From Leptospira broomii serovar Hurstbridge str. 5399 (lineage in GTDB: Bacteria > Spirochaetota > Leptospiria > Leptospirales > Leptospiraceae), in assembly GCF_000243715.2 (NCBI RefSeq), contig NZ_AHMO02000008.1:2393339-2457338 (forward strand): a stretch of 64,000 nucleotides of DNA. Direction: 5' to 3'. A model generated the notes under the pieces. The model had not been told where the DNA came from. It saw only the letters and a list, made by a program, of their open reading frames with translations, and did not search any database. Below are positions 20,178 to 31,702 of this stretch, piece after piece (the stretch's first letter is position 1; each line of letters opens with the position of its first letter). The position numbers and the translations under genes were made by a program.

Positions 20178-21872
20178 ATGTTTATTCAGTCAACTGGCAA
20201 TATTTCGAAACATACATTGATTACTTCCTCCAAGGCCTTAGGTCAATTTTTTACGCCTGCTCCTTTGGCTAGGATAATGGTTGAATGGACTTCAGGCGCA
20301 AAATCGAAGTTCGAAGTTAATTCTCCGTTTCGAGTCTTAGATCCTGCAGCGGGTAAAGGAATTTTTTTTTCCATGACCGATTGTTCCCTTCGTACGGAAT
20401 TCCACGGTTGGGAGATTGATCCGATTCTATATCGGGAATGTCAGCAAATTCTTGACAAAAGTGGAGCGGAAGGCGGCTCGAAGTTCTTAACTTTAGGGGA
20501 TTTCTTAACTGCGAGGGTGGATTTTCTTTATGACGCCATTCTGTGTAATCCGCCTTACAAGCGACTCAATCATTCGAAGCTCGGAAACGATCTGCTAAAA
20601 ACATTCAAAAATCAGGTAGGGGTTTCGATTCCAGGCACTGCGAACTTATACGTTTTTTTTCTTTTGAGAATTCTTTCCTTACTTAAGGAAGGGGGAAGAG
20701 CGGCGGTACTCCTTCCTTATGAATTCTTAAACGCGGGATATGGAATCCCAGTTAAACGTGCGCTTCTTGAATCTGATTCTCTTAGAAGAATTCTTTTCTT
20801 GGATTCGTCCTGGTCTTTGTTTTCAGGTGCCGTAACTTCCTCCTGTATACTGTTTTTGGAAAAATTAAAACCGGAATCTTCCGGATTTTTATGGTCGCGT
20901 GTTCCTTCGTCGGCACTTAATGGCGAAGGAACATCCATTGAAAGTTTAGAATGGCGAGAAGTAGTCTTAAATGCGGGAGACAAATGGACTAGATTACTAC
21001 GGAAAGATAAGGATATTATTTATAAAATAAAAAGTGATGCGAAAATATCATCTAACAATAATTATGTGAGTATGGCGAAGAGTTACCAACTTGATAGAGT
21101 TTCGATTCTTGAGTTCGGAAAATTTCGCAGAGGAATCGCCACAGGGGACAATGGATTTTTTCTACTTTCCGAAAAAGAAGTTTTGAATTTACAGATACCG
21201 TCCGAATTTCTTCGTTCCTCTATTCCAAAAGCTCAATATGCACTTTCTCCTTTCTTTACCGGCGATGATTGGAATATACTTCGATCGGGCGGCGCTAAGG
21301 TCTGGCTTTTAGACGCCAAGGAAGTTCGAAGTATAGACAATCATAAAGGAATTAAGAAATATCTGGAGGAAGGAATTAAGCGAGGAGTTCCTAATCGTTT
21401 TCTTCCTTCTCGAAGAAGACCCTGGCACTCGCAAGAAAGCAGGGAACCTTCCAGGATCTTAGCGACTTCCTTTCATCGCGAGGATATTCGATTCGTACTG
21501 AATTCGAGCCCGGCGGTAAATCTTACCTGTTTTCACGGTTTTACTGCAAAGCCGGGATACCAGGAGTATGAGGATCTTTTGTTCGCATATTTAATCACGC
21601 CTCACGCTCATAAGGAATTGGAATCCAGAACTAGGGAATACGCTCAAGGCTTGAGAAAAGTGGAGCCGGGAGATTTGAATTCCTTAATCGTGCCGGATTT
21701 CAGAAAGTTACAAGAATTGGAAAAAGAAAAAATCGGTTCTCTTCTATCCAAATACAGGGAACTACTCCATCCTTGGACTCCGGGTCGACGTAGAAAGCCG
21801 GAGCAAATAGTCGGAAAGAACCCCGCCGAAAGACAACTACTCGTTTCCATCGAGGAATTTTTCTATTTGTAA
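20178..21872 (+). CDS. Orphan N6-adenine DNA methyltransferase
   Basis: 564 aa. It carries the motifs of gamma-class N6-adenine methyltransferases of the TaqI/Eco57I type in order: ALGQFFTP (residues 20-27, motif X), LDPAAGKG (54-61, SAM-binding motif I) and the catalytic ILCNPPY (Asn124-Pro-Pro-Tyr127, motif IV). The C-terminal 250 residues, less conserved, would be the target-recognition domain. There is no nuclease domain (no N-terminal PD-ExK segment) and no restriction or specificity gene alongside, so it appears to be a solitary methyltransferase, possibly regulatory or a remnant of a type IIG/type I-like system. The ATG has no clear ribosome binding site. Recognition sequence cannot be predicted. 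Confidence 0.85.
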   Translation: MFIQSTGNISKHTLITSSKALGQFFTPAPLARIMVEWTSGAKSKFEVNSPFRVLDPAAGKGIFFSMTDCSLRTEFHGWEIDPILYRECQQILDKSGAEGGSKFLTLGDFLTARVDFLYDAILCNPPYKRLNHSKLGNDLLKTFKNQVGVSIPGTANLYVFFLLRILSLLKEGGRAAVLLPYEFLNAGYGIPVKRALLESDSLRRILFLDSSWSLFSGAVTSSCILFLEKLKPESSGFLWSRVPSSALNGEGTSIESLEWREVVLNAGDKWTRLLRKDKDIIYKIKSDAKISSNNNYVSMAKSYQLDRVSILEFGKFRRGIATGDNGFFLLSEKEVLNLQIPSEFLRSSIPKAQYALSPFFTGDDWNILRSGGAKVWLLDAKEVRSIDNHKGIKKYLEEGIKRGVPNRFLPSRRRPWHSQESREPSRILATSFHREDIRFVLNSSPAVNLTCFHGFTAKPGYQEYEDLLFAYLITPHAHKELESRTREYAQGLRKVEPGDLNSLIVPDFRKLQELEKEKIGSLLSKYRELLHPWTPGRRRKPEQIVGKNPAERQLLVSIEEFFYL

Positions 21873-21914
21873 CGAAAATCGAAATTTTAAACCGGAATTA
21901 TCCGCTTCCGGGAA

Positions 21915-22340
21915 TTATTTTAAATTCTTATAAAGTTTATCCAGCAGTCGGACTAGTTCTTTTTTTTCGGGTTCCGAGAATCCTTTATACAATCCGGAAA
22001 GAAGCGATCTTGAAATACCGAGCATAATGGGTCGTATCGAGTAGGCTTTTTTCGTAAGCTGGAGATTTACTACTCTCTGATCCTCGTCATCCCTTGCACG
22101 CTCCACATATCCTAGATCTTCCAATTTATCGACCAGCGCCGTTAAAGTCGATTTGTCTCTGTCGATCATTTTGGCAATTTCTTGCATCGGAACTTTCTTA
22201 GACATCGCTAACGCAAAAAGTATATCGGCGTGAGTAGTGGACAATTGTCCGAGGCCTTTTTCCTTGAGTTCCCGATTTAAGTGCCGATGAAATTCGTCTC
22301 GTATACGCGAAATTAAGTAAATTATTGTTCGGGGATTCAT
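21915..22340 (-). CDS. MarR-family transcriptional regulator
   Basis: 141 aa, one winged-helix domain flanked by dimerisation helices. The recognition region reads [19 protein letters not shown] and the wing is [22 protein letters not shown] with the DDEDQRVV turn typical of MarR proteins. Such dimeric repressors sense small aromatic or lipid-like ligands or oxidants. It lies 47 nt downstream of the MaoC hydratase gene on the same strand, suggesting co-transcription and perhaps control of that gene. Confidence 0.9.
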   Translation of the reverse strand: MNPRTIIYLISRIRDEFHRHLNRELKEKGLGQLSTTHADILFALAMSKKVPMQEIAKMIDRDKSTLTALVDKLEDLGYVERARDDEDQRVVNLQLTKKAYSIRPIMLGISRSLLSGLYKGFSEPEKKELVRLLDKLYKNLK

Positions 22341-22387
22341 TTATATCTTTCTATCTTCGAAACTGCAGAACTTAGGGATGTTTTCGG

Positions 22388-22852
22388 TTAAGCGAATTGG
22401 TAGAGGTAGATGACCTCTCCGATTGCCGCCGGCTTAGGCGCACCTTCCACTTCGAAGCTGAGTTTTAGGGTCATTCTTGCCGTACCCCGAAGGTCTTTTA
22501 GCTCGATCAGTTCTGCACGGAGTTTGAGTTTAGAACCGACTTTCACCGGATCCAGGAATCGTAGTTTTTCCATCCCGTAATTGATTCCCATTTTGATATT
22601 TTTTAGTTCTAAAATCTGGGAAAGTAGGTAGGGGGCCATAGAAAGAGTCAGATATCCGTGCGCTATGGTTGTCCCGAAGGGAGATTCTTTGGCAGCGCGA
22701 GCAGGGTCGGTATGTATCCACTGATGGTCGAGGGTGGCTTCCGCAAACTTATTAATCTGCTCTTGCGTAATTTCATGGGGAGCGGAAACTCCGAGCTCCT
22801 TTCCGACATAGGCTTCTAATTCCGCAAAACTGGATAAAACGAGTTTGGCCAT
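22388..22852 (-). CDS. MaoC-like (R)-specific enoyl-CoA hydratase
   Basis: 154 aa hot-dog-fold protein. The hydratase-2 motif is present: Asp42 and His47 in [12 protein letters not shown], with AHGYLTLSM forming the conserved central helix. These enzymes hydrate trans-2-enoyl-CoA to (R)-3-hydroxyacyl-CoA and are common in organisms that live on beta-oxidation such as Leptospira. The start at 22852 is chosen because a strong ribosome binding site ends 7 nt upstream; an in-frame GTG at 22867 overlaps that site. Followed by the MarR gene. Confidence 0.88.
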   Translation of the reverse strand: MAKLVLSSFAELEAYVGKELGVSAPHEITQEQINKFAEATLDHQWIHTDPARAAKESPFGTTIAHGYLTLSMAPYLLSQILELKNIKMGINYGMEKLRFLDPVKVGSKLKLRAELIELKDLRGTARMTLKLSFEVEGAPKPAAIGEVIYLYQFA

Positions 22853-22859
22853 CGCGACT

Positions 22860-22865
22860 TCCTCC
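22860..22865 (-). promoter_or_regulatory. Ribosome binding site deciding the MaoC start
   Basis: GGAGGA on the minus strand, 7 nt before the ATG at 22852. It covers codons 2 and 3 of the longer GTG-initiated reading, which makes that reading unlikely. Confidence 0.7.
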
Positions 22866-22867
22866 AC

Positions 22868-23313
22868 CGCTCGCGCGGGATTTTATTGAAGCTGTCGGAA
22901 GTAGATGGTTTTGTCACCAACTTTTTAGATCAAAAACAGAACGGTCGTTACGTCGGTTATACTTTGTTTGCAGGGCTATCGCCAAATTTTCGATGTACTT
23001 GATACATAAGGTAAAGGCAGAGGCCGATCAATCCTTCCATCATCATAATATCCGGGCGAAAAATATATTCCATTTTGCTAACCTTCCACTCGGAAGAATC
23101 GGTCTTTTTCATCTCGGTGATGTGAAGGAGGGAATACAAATCCGTAAAAAAATTATCCCCAGACCGCAGCTTATCGTCTCGAATAGAGAGTGCTTTTTAG
23201 GTCCGTCAGGCCGGAAGTCGGAGAATAAATCTCATTTGCGTTCTTTTCGTTATTTATGTTTCAAAAGGATTGACAGTTGCCGCCACGCAGGTTCCGATAG
23301 AAGTAGGATAGAT
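22868..23313. other. Intergenic region upstream of the nuo operon
   Basis: 446 nt between the divergent hydratase and nuoA genes. It holds one candidate small minus-strand gene (22957-23073, separate entry) and a TTGACA at 23270-23275 followed 17 nt later only by the poor match TCCGAT, so the nuo promoter is not convincingly located. An in-frame upstream extension of nuoA to 22993 exists, but is not part of a normal NuoA. Confidence 0.5.
22957..23073 (-). CDS. Possible single-span small membrane protein
   Basis: A 38-codon frame with GGAAGG 8 nt upstream of its ATG. The product is one hydrophobic helix ([16 protein letters not shown]) flanked by a short N terminus and a basic-polar tail ([13 protein letters not shown]), the layout of small membrane proteins that attach to respiratory complexes. 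It points away from the nuo operon. There is no homologue that I recognise, and it may be chance. Confidence 0.35.
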   Translation of the reverse strand: MEYIFRPDIMMMEGLIGLCLYLMYQVHRKFGDSPANKV

Positions 23314-23691
23314 ATGGGAAGCTCGCCCGAACATTTAGGCCCCCTCCTGATACAATTCCTTCTCGGAGTAGGATTCTCCGCCCTTATCCTCGGCCTCGCG
23401 TTTCTCTTAAATCCTAAGAAAAAATCCAAGCCCCACGATACTTTCGAATGCGGAGTCCCGTATTACGGCGACGCGAAAGGTTTATTTAATATTAAGTTTT
23501 ATTTGGTAGCTGTTCTGTTTATACTCTTCGATATCGAAGCAGTCTTTCTTTTTCCTTACGCGGTAAACTTAAAAGCGTTTAAGGAGGCCGGTCTCGGTCC
23601 GTTTCTATTGGTGGAGATGTTCGTCTTTATTTTTATTTTAGTCGTCGGTTTATATTATATACGTAGAAAGGGGGCGTTAGAATGGGATTGA
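23314..23691 (+). CDS. nuoA: NADH-quinone oxidoreductase subunit A
   Basis: 125 aa, normal NuoA length, three membrane helices. The conserved loop after helix one reads [15 protein letters not shown], with the Cys and Glu-Cys-Gly typical of the family, and helix two contains [15 protein letters not shown]. NuoA is part of the proton-pumping membrane arm near the quinone site of complex I. The ATG at 23314 is preferred over the longer open frame upstream, since this is where homology to NuoA begins. It overlaps nuoB by 10 nt, the first of a chain of overlaps through the operon. Confidence 0.93.
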   Translation: MGSSPEHLGPLLIQFLLGVGFSALILGLAFLLNPKKKSKPHDTFECGVPYYGDAKGLFNIKFYLVAVLFILFDIEAVFLFPYAVNLKAFKEAGLGPFLLVEMFVFIFILVVGLYYIRRKGALEWD

Positions 23692-24242
23692 ACGATCAAC
23701 TCAATCAGCCCGGTCAGATGTACGGCGATATGGTTCAAGTCGCTAGTGCGGATACGATCATTAATTGGGGTAGAAGTTACTCCCTTTGGCCGTATCCGTT
23801 TGCCACTGCATGTTGCGGGATCGAGTATATGAGTACTTCCTGCTCCGACTATGACATCGCCAGATTCGGTGCGGAGCGTCCTTCGTTTTCGCCGAGACAG
23901 GCCGATATGATTCTTGTCTTAGGAACGATTACTTATAAAATGGCGCCTGTTCTTCGCGAGATTTACGATCAACTTTCGGAGCCGAAGTTCGTGGTCAGTT
24001 ACGGCGCCTGCGCTTCTTCCGGGGGAATGTTTCACGCCTATTCGGTTCTCCAAGGAATCGATAGGATCCTTCCGGTTGATCTGTATGTCCCTGGATGTCC
24101 TCCTCGACCGGAAGCTCTTCTGGATGCGGTGATTAAGCTTCAAGAGAAAGTTAAAACCCAAGGCTTGGAAGCGAGACGACAGGAAGTGATGAGTAAAATT
24201 CGGGAGATCAATGAAAGAAACAAACCTTTGGTCGTCCGATGA
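23682..24242 (+). CDS. nuoB: NADH-quinone oxidoreductase subunit B
   Basis: 186 aa. It binds the terminal [4Fe-4S] cluster N2 that hands electrons to quinone; the four ligands are Cys44 and Cys45 ([10 protein letters not shown]), Cys110 (YGACASSGG) and Cys139 (VPGCPPRPE), all present. It docks between NuoC, NuoD and the membrane arm. The C-terminal extension after residue 155 is charged and helical. Overlaps nuoA by 10 nt and nuoC by 4 nt. Confidence 0.97.
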   Translation: MGLNDQLNQPGQMYGDMVQVASADTIINWGRSYSLWPYPFATACCGIEYMSTSCSDYDIARFGAERPSFSPRQADMILVLGTITYKMAPVLREIYDQLSEPKFVVSYGACASSGGMFHAYSVLQGIDRILPVDLYVPGCPPRPEALLDAVIKLQEKVKTQGLEARRQEVMSKIREINERNKPLVVR

Positions 24243-24763
24243 AAGAAACGATAGATCGCTTCCTCAAAGACAAGTTTCCCCAATACGTCTATAAGGAAGA
24301 AGAGGTTATCTCCAACCTCCCGGTATTCTTCCTAAAAGCCGAAGGAATCGTCCCCGTCTTCAACGCTCTTAAAACGGCGCCGGGAATAGAACTAAATTAT
24401 CTGAACGACCTAACCGCAATAGATTGGTTAGGAAAGAAAGAGCCGAGGTTCGAAGTCTGCTATCTTTTGCGGTCAGGAAATAAATCATCCACTCGAGTCC
24501 AATTCAAGATTCCTCTTTCGGAAGGAGAGGGAGTTCCTAGTATCGTAACTATTTTTAAAGGTGCGAACTGGCCGGAACGAGAGGTTTACGATCTTTTCGG
24601 TATCCCGTTCCACAATCATCCCCAGTTGGAAAGGCTGATCATGCCCGACAATTTCCAAGGACATCCTTTGCGAAAAGATTTTCCGTTAGAAGGATTCGGC
24701 CAAGATTATTTGATCGAAGACCTACTGACGATTCACATCAAGGATGATATGGAGGCAGGATGA
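24239..24763 (+). CDS. nuoC: NADH-quinone oxidoreductase subunit C
   Basis: 174 aa, the separate (not CD-fused) form. The 30-kDa subunit signature is [19 protein letters not shown] near residues 115-133, followed by [24 protein letters not shown]. It has no cofactor and sits on the peripheral arm beside NuoD. ATGA overlaps join it to nuoB upstream and nuoD downstream. Confidence 0.96.
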   Translation: MKETIDRFLKDKFPQYVYKEEEVISNLPVFFLKAEGIVPVFNALKTAPGIELNYLNDLTAIDWLGKKEPRFEVCYLLRSGNKSSTRVQFKIPLSEGEGVPSIVTIFKGANWPEREVYDLFGIPFHNHPQLERLIMPDNFQGHPLRKDFPLEGFGQDYLIEDLLTIHIKDDMEAG

Positions 24764-25983
24764 CGATCATGTATGAAAAGACGGCCGAACATTTCGGCTC
24801 CAAATTCAAGCATTTGCCCGAGGGTCATTTGCTAGTTAACCTTGGACCGTCGCATCCGGCGACCCACGGAATTCTCCAGAACGTCATTCAACTCGACGGG
24901 GAAAGGGTCGTGGACGTTGAATCCGTCATCGGATATGTTCATCGTAGTTTTGAAAAGCTGGGCGAGAAATACACCTATAACCAGTTTCTAGTTTGCACGG
25001 ATAGAATGAACTACGTCTCTACTCCGCTAAACAATATCGGCTGGATTCTCACCGTAGAAAAGATGATGGGTATCCAAGTTCCGGATAAGGTGGTGTACGT
25101 CCGGATGATAGTATCCGAACTGTCCAGGATCATGGATCATATTATTTGTAACGGAATCCTCGGCGTGGATTTGGGCGCTTTCTCCGGGATGCTGCATTTG
25201 TTTCACCATCGTGAAAATATCTATCAGGTTTTGGAAAAGCTGACCGGAGCCAGGTTGACCACCACATTCTGTCGAGTCGGCGGACTGGAGAAGGATATTT
25301 ATCCGGAATTCGCCGACGAAGTTCGAACCATCTGTAAGGGTCTCAAACCCGCAATCGAAGAGTTCCAGAGTTTATTAGTAAATAATAGAATCTTTATGGA
25401 TCGAACTGCGGGAATCGGAGGCATTGCCGCCGAAGACGCGATTGCGTACGGATATTCCGGTCCCAATTTGAGGGCGGCCGGAGTTCCATGGGATGCCCGT
25501 AAGGATGATCCGTATATGTTTTACGATAAGGTCGACTTCGATGTTCCGATCGGAGAGGATGGTTCCGTCTTTCATCGTACTTTGGTTCGAATGGAAGAAA
25601 TGCGCCAATCCATCCGAATCATAGAACAATTAGTGGAAGGAATTCCTGCAGGACCTCATCACGCGGATCTTCCTCATATCTATTTGCCCGAGAAAGATAA
25701 AGTATATCATAATATGGAAGAGTTGATCTACCATTTCAAACTCATTATGCACGGTATTAAGGTTCCTCCGGGTGAATATTATCAAGCTACGGAAGCGGCC
25801 AATGGGGAATTGGGTTTTTATATCGTTTCGGAAGGAGAAAAATCTCCTTGGCGAGTTCATGTTCGTCGTCCTTGCTTTTGGTTTTATCAATCTTTTCCGG
25901 AATTGGTGAAGGGCGGTCTACTCGCGGACACGATCGCAACAATGAGTTCGCTTAATGTTATTGCAGGGGAGCTAGATTGCTAA
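24760..25983 (+). CDS. nuoD: NADH-quinone oxidoreductase subunit D
   Basis: 407 aa, the 49-kDa subunit that with NuoB forms the quinone-binding pocket. Conserved segments include [13 protein letters not shown] near the N terminus (the His of the quinone site), [10 protein letters not shown], the central [18 protein letters not shown] and the C-terminal [18 protein letters not shown] second ATG at codon 4 is possible. The TAA overlaps the ATG of nuoE by one base. Confidence 0.97.
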   Translation: MTIMYEKTAEHFGSKFKHLPEGHLLVNLGPSHPATHGILQNVIQLDGERVVDVESVIGYVHRSFEKLGEKYTYNQFLVCTDRMNYVSTPLNNIGWILTVEKMMGIQVPDKVVYVRMIVSELSRIMDHIICNGILGVDLGAFSGMLHLFHHRENIYQVLEKLTGARLTTTFCRVGGLEKDIYPEFADEVRTICKGLKPAIEEFQSLLVNNRIFMDRTAGIGGIAAEDAIAYGYSGPNLRAAGVPWDARKDDPYMFYDKVDFDVPIGEDGSVFHRTLVRMEEMRQSIRIIEQLVEGIPAGPHHADLPHIYLPEKDKVYHNMEELIYHFKLIMHGIKVPPGEYYQATEAANGELGFYIVSEGEKSPWRVHVRRPCFWFYQSFPELVKGGLLADTIATMSSLNVIAGELDC

Positions 25984-26462
25984 TGCCTTATCAGTTTTCC
26001 CAGGAATCCGAAAAAAGATTCGGTAAACTATTGGAGATGTTTCCGGATAAGCGGAGTGTGATTCTTCCGGGATTGTACCTTCTTCAAAAGGAAAAAGGTT
26101 ATGTGGATCGGGAAGGGATGGAATATCTTGCGGGAAAAATCGGAGCGCCGATCTCTTTAGCTCAAGTTTACGGAGTGGCGACCTTTTATACTCTCTATAA
26201 TAAAAAACCCGTCGGAAAATTTCATATTCAAATATGCGGCACCTCGAGCTGTTATATTCGCGGGAATGATGCGATAGAAAAGCATATCTGTTCCAAGCTC
26301 GGAGTCAAGTTAGGCCAAACTACTCCGGATAAAAAGTTCACGGTGGAAGAGGTGGAATGCCTCGGGGCTTGCGGTTATGCTCCGATGGTGCAGATCAACG
26401 AAGCATATTATGAAAATTTAACTCTCGAAAAAGTGGACGAACTTCTTCAGAGTCTCGGTTAA
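25983..26462 (+). CDS. nuoE: NADH-quinone oxidoreductase subunit E
   Basis: 159 aa, a thioredoxin-like [2Fe-2S] ferredoxin (cluster N1a) of the NADH-input module. The ligands are Cys85 and Cys90 (CGTSSC) and Cys126 and Cys130 (CLGAC). The ATG at 25983 overlaps the nuoD stop; a TTG at 25977 is also possible and is better spaced (about 5 nt) from the GGGGAG site at 25966. NuoE works with NuoF and normally NuoG; nuoG is not found next to it. Confidence 0.95.
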   Translation: MPYQFSQESEKRFGKLLEMFPDKRSVILPGLYLLQKEKGYVDREGMEYLAGKIGAPISLAQVYGVATFYTLYNKKPVGKFHIQICGTSSCYIRGNDAIEKHICSKLGVKLGQTTPDKKFTVEEVECLGACGYAPMVQINEAYYENLTLEKVDELLQSLG

Positions 26463-26473
26463 GGGGGATCGAT

Positions 26474-27763
26474 ATGGCCGAAATGAGAATTCTCACCAAA
26501 TACATCGACGATCCTCGATCCAATGAACTCGAATTTTACGAGTCAGTCCACGGATACGACGGAATGAAGAAGGCCCTCCAGCTAAAACCGGAAGAGATTG
26601 TGGATATCGTCAAGAAATCCGGTCTTCGCGGAAGGGGTGGAGCCGGTTTCCCGACCGGAATGAAATGGTCGTTCATCCCGAAGGATATTCCTAAACCGAA
26701 ATACATTATTTGCAATGCCGACGAAGGGGAACCCGGCACTTTTAAGGACCGGAAGTTGATCGAAAAACTTCCGCATCAGATCATCGAAGGAATGGTAATA
26801 GGCGCAAAAGCAATTAGCGCTAATAAAGGATTCTTTTATATTCGCGGAGAGTTTAACAAGGGCATCGACTCTATGCAGAAGGCCATAGACGAAGCCTACG
26901 CAAAAGGATATCTGGGAAAAAACATACTCGGCAGCGGATTCGATTTCGATTTAGTTCTGTATGCCGGAGCCGGAGCCTATATTTGCGGAGAGGAAACCGC
27001 TCTAATTAATTCCCTCGAAGGTCGGAGAGGACATCCGAGGCTAAAGCCTCCTTTTCCCGCAGTTTCGGGATTATATCGATGCCCGACTGTCGTGAACAAT
27101 GTGGAAACGTTTTCTACCGTTCCTCATATCATGGATAAGGGCGCCGATTGGTATTCCAAAATCGGAACTGAAAAATCGCCGGGGACCCGACTCTTTTCAG
27201 TTTCCGGACATGTAAAGAAACCCGGGGTTTATGAAATCGTATTGGGAACTCCGTTGATGGAATTAATCAACGATCTTTGCGGCGGGATGTTGGATGACAA
27301 ACCTCTAAAAGCCGTGATTCCGGGGGGTTCATCCGTACCAATCCTGACTGCGGAAGAGTGTAAGACAGCGAATATGGATTTTGAATCCATGGCGGCTCAT
27401 AAAACGATGCTAGGTTCGGGAGCGGTCATAGTAATCGGTGAAGGAACTGATCTCGTCGAAACCACTTATCGATTTGCAAGATTTTATGCACATGAATCCT
27501 GCGGGCAATGTACCCCTTGTCGTGAAGGAACTCATTGGGTCCGAGACCTTTTGGATAAAATTCGAAAAGGAGACGGAACGAGCGAGGACTTGGAATTGAT
27601 TCTTTCCCTTTCTAAAAATATGGAAGGAGGAACTACTATTTGTCCCTTGTCCGATGCTTGCGTGGGTGCTGTCAGACCTACGATTCAGAAATTCCGTCAC
27701 GAGTTCGAGGCAAGACTAAAGGAAAAGGCTCTCGCCCCTTCTTCCGCCGCATCAGGAGTATAA
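26474..27763 (+). CDS. nuoF: NADH-quinone oxidoreductase subunit F
   Basis: 429 aa, the flavoprotein that oxidises NADH. The NADH/FMN-binding segments are [13 protein letters not shown] and [13 protein letters not shown], followed by the FMN-contacting [13 protein letters not shown]. Cluster N3 ligands are Cys343, Cys346 and Cys349 ([12 protein letters not shown]) and Cys390 (TTICPLSDA). In E. coli-type operons nuoG would follow; here nuoH starts only 6 nt after the nuoF stop, so nuoG is absent from the locus. Confidence 0.97.
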   Translation: MAEMRILTKYIDDPRSNELEFYESVHGYDGMKKALQLKPEEIVDIVKKSGLRGRGGAGFPTGMKWSFIPKDIPKPKYIICNADEGEPGTFKDRKLIEKLPHQIIEGMVIGAKAISANKGFFYIRGEFNKGIDSMQKAIDEAYAKGYLGKNILGSGFDFDLVLYAGAGAYICGEETALINSLEGRRGHPRLKPPFPAVSGLYRCPTVVNNVETFSTVPHIMDKGADWYSKIGTEKSPGTRLFSVSGHVKKPGVYEIVLGTPLMELINDLCGGMLDDKPLKAVIPGGSSVPILTAEECKTANMDFESMAAHKTMLGSGAVIVIGEGTDLVETTYRFARFYAHESCGQCTPCREGTHWVRDLLDKIRKGDGTSEDLELILSLSKNMEGGTTICPLSDACVGAVRPTIQKFRHEFEARLKEKALAPSSAASGV

Positions 27764-27769
27764 ATTAGA

Positions 27770-28828
27770 ATGGATTGGAACCAGATTCTTTTTTGGTTAC
27801 TGAAAAGTGCGCTCTTTTTCGGAGTCTTTATCACCGCCTGCGCTTACTATACGCTTGCAGAAAGGAAAGTGGCAGGGTATATCCAGGATCGAAAAGGCCC
27901 CAATCGGGCTGGGCCATTCGGACTTTTACAACCGCTTGCTGACGGGATTAAATTCCTTACGAAGGAAGAAATTTTTCCGAAGAATGTAAATAAGGTAATG
28001 TATCTGATTGCTCCGGCAATCTCGATGACCTGCGCGATTATGGCTTGGGCCGTGGTTCCATTAGGCGGGGTTTTGCCTTTACCGAGTTGGGTGACGGAAA
28101 AAACCGGTTTAAGCGTTTTGGATTTACAAATCGCCAATCCGGATACCGGGATTCTGTTCTTGTTTGCAGTTTCAAGTCTTTCGGTGTACGGGATTATTCT
28201 CGCCGGCTGGTCCAGCAATAATAAGTATTCTTTAATCGGTGGGATTCGTTCGACCGCCCAAATGATCAGTTACGAACTTCCGTTAGGTATGTCCGTGGCG
28301 GCGATCGTTATTCTTACCGGTTCATTACGATTAACTGATATTAACGACGCACAGATCGGGCAATGGAATATCTTCAAACTTCCCGGGTTCATCGCGTTTT
28401 CCATCTTTGCGGTGGCGATGTTCGCCGAAACGAATCGACTTCCTTTCGACTTAGCCGAAGCGGAGTCCGAATTGGTTGTGGGATTTCATACCGAATATGG
28501 AGCTTTTAAATTCGCTCTCTTCTTTATTGCGGAATATATGAATATGATCACGATGAGTTGCGTCGTTACCCTTCTGTTTTTTGGAGGGTATAACGTCCCG
28601 TTCGGTATTTTGGAAGGCTCATCGTTTCATGCGTTGTTCGGGATTGCGCTCTTTGCGATAAAGGTACTTTTTTTTGCCTTCCTTTTCATGTGGGTCCGCT
28701 GGACTTTGCCCCGGTTTAGATACGATCAGCTCATGACGATCGGTTGGAAGACGATGATTCCTTGGGCCGTAGCCAATATCGTAGTCGCTAGCGCTTACAT
28801 AGGTATGGATGGATTTTGGAAATGGTAG
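27770..28828 (+). CDS. nuoH: NADH-quinone oxidoreductase subunit H
   Basis: 352 aa, eight-helix membrane subunit at the junction with the peripheral arm and part of the quinone channel. Conserved segments are the N-terminal [20 protein letters not shown], the loop [19 protein letters not shown] and the C-terminal [15 protein letters not shown]. It is followed not by nuoI, as in most operons, but by nuoJ, whose start overlaps the nuoH end by 13 nt. No ferredoxin-like gene with two CxxCxxCxxxCP motifs occurs in the interval. Confidence 0.97.
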   Translation: MDWNQILFWLLKSALFFGVFITACAYYTLAERKVAGYIQDRKGPNRAGPFGLLQPLADGIKFLTKEEIFPKNVNKVMYLIAPAISMTCAIMAWAVVPLGGVLPLPSWVTEKTGLSVLDLQIANPDTGILFLFAVSSLSVYGIILAGWSSNNKYSLIGGIRSTAQMISYELPLGMSVAAIVILTGSLRLTDINDAQIGQWNIFKLPGFIAFSIFAVAMFAETNRLPFDLAEAESELVVGFHTEYGAFKFALFFIAEYMNMITMSCVVTLLFFGGYNVPFGILEGSSFHALFGIALFAIKVLFFAFLFMWVRWTLPRFRYDQLMTIGWKTMIPWAVANIVVASAYIGMDGFWKW

Positions 28829-29430
28829 GACTCTTCGATAATCCTCAATTGCTACTGTTTTTTATTTTCTCCGGAATTATCATTGCGGGGGCTCTAGGCG
28901 TCGTATTTCATCCGAATCCGATCACATCGGCGATCTTATTAGTTCTCGCCTTCTTCGCGTTAAGTGGAATTTATGCGGTCTTGGGTTCGGTCTTCGTGGC
29001 AACGATGCAGGTCTTCGTCTATGCCGGCGCGATTATGGTATTGGTCGTCTTTGTCCTGATGCTACTATCCTTGCACGACGAAAGCGCCTTTAAACTTTGG
29101 ACTCATCCCTTAAAGAAAGGCGTTCTTTTGTTTTTTGTGGCTCTGTTAGGAGTCGTTTTAATCAATTCGGTAAGGGAAGGAATTCCGAATACTCGATCTT
29201 CCCCGCATGGATATTCTAAAACCGGAAATTATGAATACGATATAACGCAGAATGGAGCTACAAAAAGCACGAAAGTGGAGGGAAATACTGCAGTAGTCGG
29301 AACTTCCATGTTCTTGGACTACCTTCTTCCGTTCGAAATTTTGTCCATCTTACTTCTCACAGCAGTGTTGGGCGCCGTTATATTAGGAAAGAAGAATTTA
29401 GGGAAAAAACCCGAGGAAGGCGAAAAATGA
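28816..29430 (+). CDS. nuoJ: NADH-quinone oxidoreductase subunit J
   Basis: 204 aa, five membrane helices. The conserved helix-three segment [19 protein letters not shown], containing the pi-bulge of complex I, is clear. A polar loop of about 40 residues ([20 protein letters not shown] and beyond) between the last two helices is longer than in E. coli. NuoJ takes part in proton translocation coupling. Overlaps nuoH by 13 nt and nuoK by 4 nt. Confidence 0.93.
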   Translation: MEMVGLFDNPQLLLFFIFSGIIIAGALGVVFHPNPITSAILLVLAFFALSGIYAVLGSVFVATMQVFVYAGAIMVLVVFVLMLLSLHDESAFKLWTHPLKKGVLLFFVALLGVVLINSVREGIPNTRSSPHGYSKTGNYEYDITQNGATKSTKVEGNTAVVGTSMFLDYLLPFEILSILLLTAVLGAVILGKKNLGKKPEEGEK

Positions 29431-29755
29431 ATCCGGCCGTGCTCAATCCGACAATCTCGGGAATACCAGTGGAATATATCTTAATTTTGGCCTGTATCGT
29501 TTTTACGATCGGAGTCGCCGGAGTTCTTTTTAGAAGAAGCGCCGTAGTGATATTCATGTCCATCGAACTCATTTTAAATTCGGTAAATTTAGTATTCGTA
29601 ACTTTCTCTAAGGCCTTGTATCAAGTTCAAGGAGAAGTGGTCGTATTTTTCGTAATGGCCATCGCAGCGGCCGAGGCCGCGATCGGTTTGGCTCTCGTCG
29701 TTGCGATTCAGCGGAAGAAAAAGACCAGCTTTGTCGACGAAATGAACTTAATGAA

Positions 29756-29762
<7 letters not shown>
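29427..29762 (+). CDS. nuoK: NADH-quinone oxidoreductase subunit K
   Basis: 111 aa, three helices, about 10 residues longer than usual at the N terminus. The proton-path Glu residues are present in helix two ([13 protein letters not shown]) and helix three ([16 protein letters not shown]). The start is fixed by the ATGA overlap with nuoJ. Overlaps nuoL. Confidence 0.95.

Positions 29763-31702
<1,940 letters not shown>

Noticed and set aside
22993..23313. N-terminal extension of nuoA by 107 codons
   Set aside because: Contains no NuoA similarity and is rich in Arg/Ser/His; normal NuoA starts at 23314.
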